Positions 57,249 through 64,000 of a DNA stretch of 64,000 nucleotides are shown here, in pieces. Within the stretch, counting starts at the first letter, position 1. Each line of letters opens with the position of its first letter. The notes beneath the pieces are model-generated. The model worked only from the letters and a program-made list of their open reading frames with translations, made no database searches and was not told the DNA's origin. This stretch comes from Pseudomonadales bacterium. GTDB taxonomy: Bacteria > Pseudomonadota > Gammaproteobacteria > Pseudomonadales > Azotimanducaceae. The stretch spans positions 1 to 64,000 of the forward strand of contig JAJECH010000014.1 of NCBI GenBank assembly GCA_022822135.1, written 5' to 3'. Made by a program: the position numbers and the translations under genes.

Positions 57249-59051
57249 TCATTGTCCGCGTAAGAACTTGCGATCGAGATCCTTCAGACTTTGCGTCCTA
57301 AATGTTGGGCGTCCATGATTACATTGTCCCGCATTCTCTGTGACCTCCATCTTCCGGAGCAATGCGTTCATTTCGTCTAGCGTCAGACGACGATTGAAGC
57401 GAATGGCGTTGTGGCAAGCCATCGTGGCAAAGATCTGATGCTCTCGAGCGGAAACGGCATCGGTTTGACCGTGTTCGCGCAAGTCATCGAGCACGTCACT
57501 CAATAGCGTCTGCATATCGCTTGTCGCAAGCAACGCGGGGATTTCTCGCAACTTCACCGTTGTTGGACCAGCGCGTTCGACCACCAATCCGACGTTAAGG
57601 AGCTCTTCGGCGTGCTCTTCCACAAGCTCTGCGTCTTGAACACCTACGTCAAGCGTCTCCGGGATCAACAATCGCTGCCTAGCTAGTTCGTTTCGACCTC
57701 TATGCGCTTTCATTTCCTCGTACAGAACACGCTCGTGGGCCGCATGCATATCGACGACAACAAGCCCTTCATCGTTCTCTGACAAGATGTATGCGCCTTT
57801 TAGTTGACCGATCGCGTTACCCAACGGTGGCAAAACCGACTCAGTCTCCTCCGCTAGATTTCCATCTTCCGTGGATTCTGCGGGTTCTCGACTTTCCGGG
57901 AGCAGCGCCTCTGACAACCACCATTGCTTCCTTGCCTGATCGGGGTCACCTAGTCCCAAGCTGTGCTGTCGCGCAGTTCCAACACTCAAATTTGGGTTTG
58001 AGGCAATGACCGGATCTTGATCGGTAACTAAATCCGATTCGACATGGCGACTTCGGTCCGTCGGGTCGGCTCGCAAACTGTGGTAGATGCCGGACATAAT
58101 GAAATCGTGCACCATTCGGTTGTTGCGATAGCGGACTTCACTCTTCGTTGGATGCACATTCACATCCACGTCCGTTGGCTCAAGTTCTAGAAACAGCGCA
58201 AAGACCGGATGTCGGCCATGAAACAGAACGTCCTTGTACGCCTGTTTAACGGCATGCGCAACTAAATAATCCTGAACACTTCGGCCGTTTACGTAGAAAA
58301 ACTGCCGACTCGAGTTACTCCGAGTGAAATTGGGACTTCCGACCCACCCCCAGAGCCGTAGATCGTTGCGCGTGATGTCCACGCGTATGGCTTCATCTAT
58401 GAAATCTTGTCCCAGTACATGAGCCACCCGCTCGTCGGCCGTGCGAGCGGAACTCATACGTTCGAGCTCACGACCATTGTGACGCAATGTAAACCCGCAT
58501 AAGGGATTACCTAGCGCAAGGACACGAGTGATTTCGGTGATCTGGTTGAGTTCGCTCCGAGTGGTCTTAAGAAAACGTCGACGAGCTGGCGTGTTGTAGA
58601 ACAAATCGCTAACTTCAACTGTGGTGCCGGTTGGGCGACCTTGAGGTTTGAAATGGACCTCCTTGCCGCCTTCAAGCCGAAGTGCCCACGCGTTGGTCGC
58701 GTCTTGGGGGCGCGAACATATGTCCAATTTCGCTACAGCCGCCACACTTGCCAGCGCTTCGCCGCGAAATCCCATGGTCAAGACCCGTTCAATATCCGTC
58801 GCGTGGCGGATCTTGCTCGTGGCATGACGTTCGACCGCAAGTGGCAAGTCGTCTTTGGTGATGCCGACCCCATTGTCACTTACGACAATCTGTCGCACCC
58901 CGCCCTCTTCGATTCCAATGTCGATCGCTGTCGCCTTTGCGTCAAGACTGTTTTCGACCAGTTCTTTGACGATTGAAGCCGGACGTTCGATGACTTCACC
59001 GGCCGCAATCTGATCGGCGACCACCTGCTCAAGACGGTGAATTCGAGACAT
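57249..59051 (-). CDS. mutL: DNA mismatch repair protein MutL
   Basis: 600 aa. N-terminal GHKL ATPase with IERPASIVKELVENSLDA and GFRGEALAS; linker about 335-415; C-terminal dimer domain with DMHAAHERVLYEE, close to the DQHAxxExxxxE endonuclease motif (Gln to Met), ACHNAI and CNHGRP. This set is typical of nicking MutL in MutH-lacking bacteria. Confidence 0.95.
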   Translation of the reverse strand: MSRIHRLEQVVADQIAAGEVIERPASIVKELVENSLDAKATAIDIGIEEGGVRQIVVSDNGVGITKDDLPLAVERHATSKIRHATDIERVLTMGFRGEALASVAAVAKLDICSRPQDATNAWALRLEGGKEVHFKPQGRPTGTTVEVSDLFYNTPARRRFLKTTRSELNQITEITRVLALGNPLCGFTLRHNGRELERMSSARTADERVAHVLGQDFIDEAIRVDITRNDLRLWGWVGSPNFTRSNSSRQFFYVNGRSVQDYLVAHAVKQAYKDVLFHGRHPVFALFLELEPTDVDVNVHPTKSEVRYRNNRMVHDFIMSGIYHSLRADPTDRSRHVESDLVTDQDPVIASNPNLSVGTARQHSLGLGDPDQARKQWWLSEALLPESREPAESTEDGNLAEETESVLPPLGNAIGQLKGAYILSENDEGLVVVDMHAAHERVLYEEMKAHRGRNELARQRLLIPETLDVGVQDAELVEEHAEELLNVGLVVERAGPTTVKLREIPALLATSDMQTLLSDVLDDLREHGQTDAVSAREHQIFATMACHNAIRFNRRLTLDEMNALLRKMEVTENAGQCNHGRPTFRTQSLKDLDRKFLRGQ

Positions 59052-59200
59052 GGGTTGTTTTGGAATTAGCTGTTCGTAATCTACCTGATCGAGTTAGCAG
59101 AGACTAACACGAAACGGAACCGAGATTTTAAGTTCAGAATCCAGCAAACGCTTGTCTACGCGTTTCGGATTAATCGAACTTGAGGTGAAGCAGCGAAACG

Positions 59201-60616
59201 CTAGTTAGTAATCGGAATCGTAAGCGTTTGGCCAGGATAGATCCGATCGGAAGTTAAGTCGTTCGCTGCACGTATTGCTGACACCGAAACCTGCTGTCGT
59301 GAGGCAATAACGGATAGCGAATCGCCATTTCTGACTTTGTATACCATGGTTGATGGTGCGAGGTCGCAAGCTACCTTACCTTCAGCTAGATCCGTATATC
59401 GCGGCGGGTTCTCGCAGAAATGTCGCAGAATCGTGTCACTGATCGCGTTCGCAATGATGTTCTGGTGCGCGTTCGTTGAAAGCAAGCGAGCTTCCTGGGG
59501 ATTCGAAAGAAAACCGGTCTCAACGAGAATTGACGGAATCGCTGTAGCGCTGAGCACCACGAAGCCAGCATCGGTGACTTGGTACTCACCTCGGCGCGAG
59601 TCAAAGCTTTTAGGATGAATCTCCGCCACACTGTCAATTGAGTGCAGCATCTTCTTGCCGACAGACACGGCTTCAGCCAGAGCTTCCTGTCGTCCTTTGA
59701 CGTTCAAGAATTTGAGCTTTTCGCGATCCGCGTAGCAGCTGGAATCGACCCAGGCCGAAACACCTCCGACCCAGTCCGCGCGATTTTCATTCTGAACAAG
59801 CCACTTCGCCAATTCTGATTGTGCTTTGCCCTGAGAAAGGACGTACGCCGATGCCCCACGGGGACGCGGATTGTGAAAGGCGTCGGCGTGAATCGAGACG
59901 AATAAACGCGCTTTCGTGTTTTGAGCGACGCGATAACGGTTGTGAAGTGGAACCTCGTAATCCCGATCGCGTGTCATGACAACTCGAAAACCTGGTTGGC
60001 GGTTGATACGCGTCTGGACTTTCTTGGAGATCGAGAGGGTGATGTTCTTCTCCATCGCACGATTGACTGCGATCGCACCAGGATCTTCACCACCGTGACC
60101 GGCATCGACCACAATCACGATGTTGCTGTCATGCTCGGCTGTGCAACTTTCCTGAACTTCGTGCGGGAAGTCGATCACCAGACGATTGCCGTGCGGACCG
60201 TTAGGTCCAAGGGTTTGAATCTTCGGCGCTTTCACCTCCGTCAGGTCCAGCACGACTCGCAAAGCACCATTACGCTCGCCGAACCGAACTCCTCGGAACT
60301 GGATACTCTCGACAAATGGCGTCTTGAAATTCTGACTTAACTTCGCGTCTCTTATGTCGACAAAAAAGCGAGCCGGCTCGGAAAGTAGGTCAGACTTGAA
60401 CTTCGGGGGAGCAGTGAGGTCGAAAACCACTCGCGTGAAATGTGGGCTATCCGAATAGCGAATACCCACGAGCTCAGTTGCGAGGGCGCTCGTACCAAGC
60501 GCAATTATCAAAAAGCTCGCTAGTGCTCGGGCGAGACGGTTTTCAGTGTATGTACGAAGGCTCGAGACCCCGATTAGGCGTCTCGACGTTGCGAAGTACG
60601 TAATCGCGGCTTGCAT
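59201..60616 (-). CDS. amiC: N-acetylmuramoyl-L-alanine amidase (AmiC/AmiB type) with AMIN and LysM
   Basis: Periplasmic septal cell-wall hydrolase, 471 aa. Signal peptide (ASFLIIALGTSALA, residues about 33-46; the first ~30 residues make this start uncertain), AMIN domain (about 48-150), Amidase_3 with zinc motif VVDAGHGGEDPGA and SIHADAFHNPRPRGAS, and one LysM (YKVRNGDSLSVIASRQ). 148 nt separate it from mutL with a 6-bp stem at 59146-59165. Confidence 0.93.
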   Translation of the reverse strand: MQAAITYFATSRRLIGVSSLRTYTENRLARALASFLIIALGTSALATELVGIRYSDSPHFTRVVFDLTAPPKFKSDLLSEPARFFVDIRDAKLSQNFKTPFVESIQFRGVRFGERNGALRVVLDLTEVKAPKIQTLGPNGPHGNRLVIDFPHEVQESCTAEHDSNIVIVVDAGHGGEDPGAIAVNRAMEKNITLSISKKVQTRINRQPGFRVVMTRDRDYEVPLHNRYRVAQNTKARLFVSIHADAFHNPRPRGASAYVLSQGKAQSELAKWLVQNENRADWVGGVSAWVDSSCYADREKLKFLNVKGRQEALAEAVSVGKKMLHSIDSVAEIHPKSFDSRRGEYQVTDAGFVVLSATAIPSILVETGFLSNPQEARLLSTNAHQNIIANAISDTILRHFCENPPRYTDLAEGKVACDLAPSTMVYKVRNGDSLSVIASRQQVSVSAIRAANDLTSDRIYPGQTLTIPITN

Positions 60617-60686
60617 CCGTGCAAGAGCAATGTCATCCGTGAACGTGTGATTTTATGACTTTCTACGAAAATGGGAAAGGTCTCGT

Positions 60687-61118
60687 TCAAAGCAACACGA
60701 AGCGAGCAACCCGCCCGTCCCGGCGAATCTCGAGATCGATGACCAGATCTGCGGTCGGTAGATAGCCTTCACCTCGCTCAGGCCACTCGATAAACGTCAG
60801 ACTAACATCTCTTAGCACGTCTTCTAGACCAATAAACTCAAGCTCCACCGGATCCGTTACCCGATACAGGTCCAGATGGGCAATTGAAAGACCGTCGATT
60901 TCGTATGGTTCAACCAGCGTGTAGGTCGGTGACTTTACTGATCCTCCGTATCCTAATGCACGTAAATAACCGCGAACCAGGGTCGTTTTACCCGCACCAA
61001 GATCGCCTCGCAAATAGACAACACCGCTGTCAAACTGGGTTGTCAGGTCCGCACCGAGTGCGAGCGTCGCGGCTTCGTCAAGTAACTCGATATGCCGACT
61101 TGCCTTTGCTAACCCCAT
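60687..61118 (-). CDS. tsaE: tRNA threonylcarbamoyladenosine ATPase TsaE
   Basis: 143 aa; works with TsaB, TsaC and TsaD to make t6A37. Walker A GDLGAGKTTLVRGYL, SPTYTLVEPYE, HLDLYRV, FIEWPERGEGYLP. Overlaps nnrD by 10 nt and precedes amiC, the classical tsaE-amiB-mutL-miaA order. Confidence 0.96.
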   Translation of the reverse strand: MGLAKASRHIELLDEAATLALGADLTTQFDSGVVYLRGDLGAGKTTLVRGYLRALGYGGSVKSPTYTLVEPYEIDGLSIAHLDLYRVTDPVELEFIGLEDVLRDVSLTFIEWPERGEGYLPTADLVIDLEIRRDGRVARFVLL

Positions 61119-62575
61119 GGGTGCAACGACTCAATGAGGTCACCCGCGATCACACCACGGCCATTCGCATGCGATCGAGCGCGTTGACCCGCCGAGGCAT
61201 GCAGATACACACCTAACGCGGTCGCCCGCAATGGCTCATCTAGTTGCGCATACGCGGCTGCCACGATTCCAGTGAGAACATCGCCGCTACCAGCGGTGCT
61301 TAATGCAGGCTCCGCGATATCACAAATAGCGTGGACCTCGCCGTCATTGGCAACAAGCGATCCCGCACCTTTAAGCACGCCGACTGCATGTAACTGAACC
61401 GTCAGGCGTTTCACAGCACCAACACGATCGTTTTCGATCGCGGCCGTCGTCGTGTCAAGAAGGCGAGCTGCTTCCCCTGGATGTGGCGTGACGATCGAGC
61501 CTGAAGGAAGCGCATACGACCCTTTTGCTTGCAGATTCAGTGCGTCAGCATCAACGACCAAAGGTTTATCACTCGAACTTACATTCTCTAGTAGGTTTCT
61601 TGCCCAAGGATCGACGCCGAGTCCAGGACCTATCGCTATCACATCAGCCTGCTCAATTAAAGAAGGATCAATCTCTCCTTCGTCAGAGCCGCGAACCATT
61701 AATTCCGGGCGGCGAGACAGTAAATTTCCGGCATGGTCTGGATGCGTAACGACCGAAACCAACCCGGCGCCTGTCCGAAGACAAGCTTCCCCAGCTAGCA
61801 GCACAGCACCTCCCATGCCGCGATTCCCGCCAACAATCAGAACGTGACCGAAGTGACCCTTGTGACTACTTGGTTGCCGCTTAGGCAGCTCTCGCTCAGC
61901 TTTATTGGTCGGCAATACAGGTATGCCAGCGACACGATCGAACGCCTCCGACGGTATTTCCAGTGACGAGGTCACGACCTCACCCGCTACGTTGCATGCT
62001 TTACCCGTGGCTAATGCGAGCTTACGGCCTACAAAACACGTCGTAAGGTCCGCACGCACAGGTTCTTCGATCAAGAAACCACCAGTGTCCGCGTCAACAC
62101 CACTCGGCAAATCCAACGCCACAACGGGTTTGTTTACCGCGTTGATACGGCCAATCGCAGCGGCAAACGTTGGACGTACCTCACCTCTGACTCCCGTACC
62201 CAACAAGGCATCCACGACGACGTCTCCCGATATTTCTTCATCCAACGAAAACGCCAATCCGAGATCAGTGATCGAATCAAGCGCACGCTTGGCATCCCCT
62301 TGCAAGCGGCTTACGTCCCCAACTTGCACAATTTGAACAGGAATCTGCCGGGAATGTAATGCGCCAGCCAGTAGGTACCCGTCTCCTGCATTGTTGCCGC
62401 TACCACATACAATGCTGACGGACTTTGGTTGCGACCAGCGCTTCAAGAGCTCTGCCATGGCAAAACTCGCGGCCCGATACATGAGCCGAAATCCCGATAT
62501 TCCGAGCTCTTCGATCGCTATGCGGTCGATTTCACGGCACTCTGTACCAGTAAATACACGTTCCAGAGAGCCCAT
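61109..62575 (-). CDS. nnrD: Bifunctional NAD(P)HX epimerase/dehydratase
   Basis: Repairs hydrated NAD(P)H. 488 aa from ATG 62575 (a TTG at 62587 adds four). N-terminal epimerase (YjeF_N): VCGSGNNAGDGYLLA, DALLGTGVRGEVR. C-terminal dehydratase (from about 215): HFGHVLIVGGNRGMGGA, DADALNL, TPHPGEAARLL, STAGSGDVLTGIVAA. Divergent from queG with 18 nt between starts. Confidence 0.95.
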   Translation of the reverse strand: MGSLERVFTGTECREIDRIAIEELGISGFRLMYRAASFAMAELLKRWSQPKSVSIVCGSGNNAGDGYLLAGALHSRQIPVQIVQVGDVSRLQGDAKRALDSITDLGLAFSLDEEISGDVVVDALLGTGVRGEVRPTFAAAIGRINAVNKPVVALDLPSGVDADTGGFLIEEPVRADLTTCFVGRKLALATGKACNVAGEVVTSSLEIPSEAFDRVAGIPVLPTNKAERELPKRQPSSHKGHFGHVLIVGGNRGMGGAVLLAGEACLRTGAGLVSVVTHPDHAGNLLSRRPELMVRGSDEGEIDPSLIEQADVIAIGPGLGVDPWARNLLENVSSSDKPLVVDADALNLQAKGSYALPSGSIVTPHPGEAARLLDTTTAAIENDRVGAVKRLTVQLHAVGVLKGAGSLVANDGEVHAICDIAEPALSTAGSGDVLTGIVAAAYAQLDEPLRATALGVYLHASAGQRARSHANGRGVIAGDLIESLHPWG

Positions 62576-62593
62576 GCACTCGATCAAAAAAGC

Positions 62594-63688
62594 TTGAAAT
62601 CAAGAGAAATTATCGCCCTCCAGCGGCAGATTCACGAGTGGGCCCGAGAACTCGGGTTTCAGCAAGTCGGGTTCACGGATACCGACCTAAGCGCGTACTC
62701 GCCTGACTATCGACAGTGGCTCGCGAAACGTTTTTACGGCGAGATGAACTACATGGCACGTAATGTAGAAAAACGTGTCGACCCGAGCGCATTGCTGCCT
62801 GGAACTGTATGCATCATCAGCGCTCTCATGAATTACCTCACTGAAGATAGTCCACGCCTAAACGACGACCCGAACGCAGCCAATATTTCTCAATATGCAC
62901 TTGGTCGGGATTACCACAAGACGGTGAGGAAACGCCTCAATCAACTCGCAGAACGCATTGAGCGCCATGTCGACCACAAGTTCCGCGCATTTGTCGATTC
63001 GGCTCCGGTTCTCGAGAAGCCCCTTGCCTCCAAGGCCGGTTTAGGCTGGATTGGGAAGCACACATTGGTGCTGAACGAAGAAGCCGGGTCGTTTTTCTTC
63101 CTCGGCGAGATCTTTACAAACATCCCGTTCAACCCAAACGAAGAAACTGTGGAAGACCGTTGTGGTGCCTGCCGCGCCTGCATCAATGTATGTCCTACGC
63201 AAGCAATCATTGGCCCACGTCAACTTGACGCACGGCGGTGTATTTCGTATCTCACAATCGAACATAAAGGCGCAATCCCGGTTGAGTTTCGAAAGGCGAT
63301 TGGGAACCGGGTGTTCGGCTGTGACGATTGTCAGCTCATCTGCCCGTGGAACCGCTTTGCACGAACATCAATCGAGACCGATTTCACGCCGCGACACGGA
63401 TTAGACAACGCGACATTAATTGACCTCCTAGCGTGGGACGAAGCCACTTTCCTCAAGCGTACGGAAGGTATGGCATTGCGCCGAGTCAACTTCTCCCAAT
63501 GGGTTCGTAATCTAGCGGTAGCAGCTGGCAACGCTAAACCGAGTACGTCCTTAAAGGTTGCGCTAGAAGGTCAATGTTCGAAAGCACAAGAACGTGGCGA
63601 TGAAATGTGTTTAGAGCACCTTGAGTGGGCGCTTAATCAACTTGAGTCGGCGGACTTGGCTTCAGAAAGTGCTCGCGATAAAGCTTGA
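62594..63688 (+). CDS. queG: Epoxyqueuosine reductase QueG
   Basis: Cobalamin and Fe-S enzyme for the last queuosine step. Start at TTG 62594 (364 aa); the frame upstream to 62429 is antisense to nnrD. QVGFTDTDLSAYSPDYRQWL, PLASKAGLGWIGKHTLVLN, then 4Fe-4S motifs CGACRACINVCPTQAII and CDDCQLICPWN. Weak ribosome site. The end overlaps orn by 56 nt (convergent). Confidence 0.94.
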   Translation: MKSREIIALQRQIHEWARELGFQQVGFTDTDLSAYSPDYRQWLAKRFYGEMNYMARNVEKRVDPSALLPGTVCIISALMNYLTEDSPRLNDDPNAANISQYALGRDYHKTVRKRLNQLAERIERHVDHKFRAFVDSAPVLEKPLASKAGLGWIGKHTLVLNEEAGSFFFLGEIFTNIPFNPNEETVEDRCGACRACINVCPTQAIIGPRQLDARRCISYLTIEHKGAIPVEFRKAIGNRVFGCDDCQLICPWNRFARTSIETDFTPRHGLDNATLIDLLAWDEATFLKRTEGMALRRVNFSQWVRNLAVAAGNAKPSTSLKVALEGQCSKAQERGDEMCLEHLEWALNQLESADLASESARDKA

Positions 63689-64000
63689 GCTCATTGATGG
63701 ACTCGCGAATATCGTCTAGCGCACGGTGTTGCGCTTGCTTCGCGACCTGATCCAACAAACTAGGTGACCACCGCCGTGCTAGTTCCTTCACGGTACTCAC
63801 ATCAATTAAGCGATAGTGCAGATAGTGCTCTACTGTCGGCATGTAACGAGCTAGAAATCGACGATCTTGCCAAACAGAATTTCCGCACAGTGGGGACGTA
63901 TGAATCTCCACATGTTTACGAATCAGATCGAACGTCGTCGCCTCTGCCTCTTCGATGCTGATCTCTGACGCTCTTACCCGATCGAGTAGACCGGATTCGG
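63633..64000 (-). CDS. orn: Oligoribonuclease, 5' end outside window
   Basis: DEDDh 3'-5' exonuclease that degrades nanoRNAs. The C-terminal ~121 residues are present: SPLCGNSVWQDRRFLARYMP, YRLIDVSTVKELARRW, and the active-site QHRALDDIRESINELKLYR (His and Asp). The start is past base 64000. Confidence 0.95.
   Translation of the reverse strand, partial: ESGLLDRVRASEISIEEAEATTFDLIRKHVEIHTSPLCGNSVWQDRRFLARYMPTVEHYLHYRLIDVSTVKELARRWSPSLLDQVAKQAQHRALDDIRESINELKLYREHFLKPSPPTQVD

Noticed and set aside
62429-62593. N-terminal extension of queG
   Set aside because: This part is antisense to the start of nnrD and does not resemble QueG.

Overview
The window is chromosomal DNA from a gammaproteobacterium, probably an uncultured aquatic one; no species is claimed. 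The evidence is the gene neighbourhoods (recN-bamE, rnfH-ratA next to smpB, rpsF-rpsR-rplI-dnaB-radA, miaA-hflX-hflK-hflC-purA, tsaE-nnrD, nusB-thiL-pgpA) and a tmRNA whose tag reads ANDDNYALAA, a common gammaproteobacterial form. The window holds the cores of the heat-shock, mismatch-repair, ribosome-rescue, riboflavin, thiamine and queuosine pathways. It opens inside dnaJ and closes inside orn, so both are partial.

Layout. 1-5.2 kb: hrcA-grpE-dnaK-dnaJ on the minus strand, with sigma-32-type promoters before grpE and before dnaK. 5.3-18.1 kb: recN-bamE, a class III CoA-transferase, rnfH-ratA, a sodium symporter, smpB, a methyltransferase, a bactofilin, an ATM1-type ABC exporter, two dehydrogenases, a HAD phosphatase and a SprT-like protein. 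18.1-19.8 kb: a toxin-antitoxin graveyard, with a BrnT-like toxin lacking a normal start codon, its HTH antitoxin, and an orphan FitA-type antitoxin followed by an eight-codon toxin stub. 19.8-25.3 kb: a CmcJ/NvfI-type oxygenase, a probable sulfolipid operon sqdB-sqdD-sqdC with a candidate Pho box, and a beta-propeller glycosidase-like gene.

25.4-29.5 kb: an AT-richer island of five same-strand genes lying exactly against the 3' end of ssrA (tmRNA), with an 11-bp direct repeat at both borders. Its genes encode a SocA/Panacea-like winged-helix protein, a three-segment membrane protein, a PD-(D/E)XK nuclease-like protein, a TIM-barrel protein resembling tRNA-guanine transglycosylase with a CxCxxC site, and a protein ending in a nucleoside-deoxyribosyltransferase-like domain. 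Four of the five overlap. This looks like a compact, undescribed defence or conflict system and is the most interesting part of the window.

29.5-38.8 kb: ssrA, a SulP anion transporter, ispA-xseB, a SOUL haem protein, a PlsC-like acyltransferase with a DUF1295 enzyme, a secreted calcineurin-type phosphoesterase and a stray phage/plasmid-type DUF932 gene. 38.9-64 kb: almost pure housekeeping on the minus strand (pgpA, thiL, nusB, ribD, glyA, radA, dnaB, rplI, rpsR, rpsF, rlmB, a short rnr, folE2, a Trm112-like gene, purA, hflC, hflK, hflX, miaA, mutL, amiC, tsaE, nnrD), with tRNA-Leu(CAG) and queG on the plus strand and orn at the end. Notable absences within conserved neighbourhoods are hfq between miaA and hflX, and ribE, ribBA and ribH between ribD and nusB.
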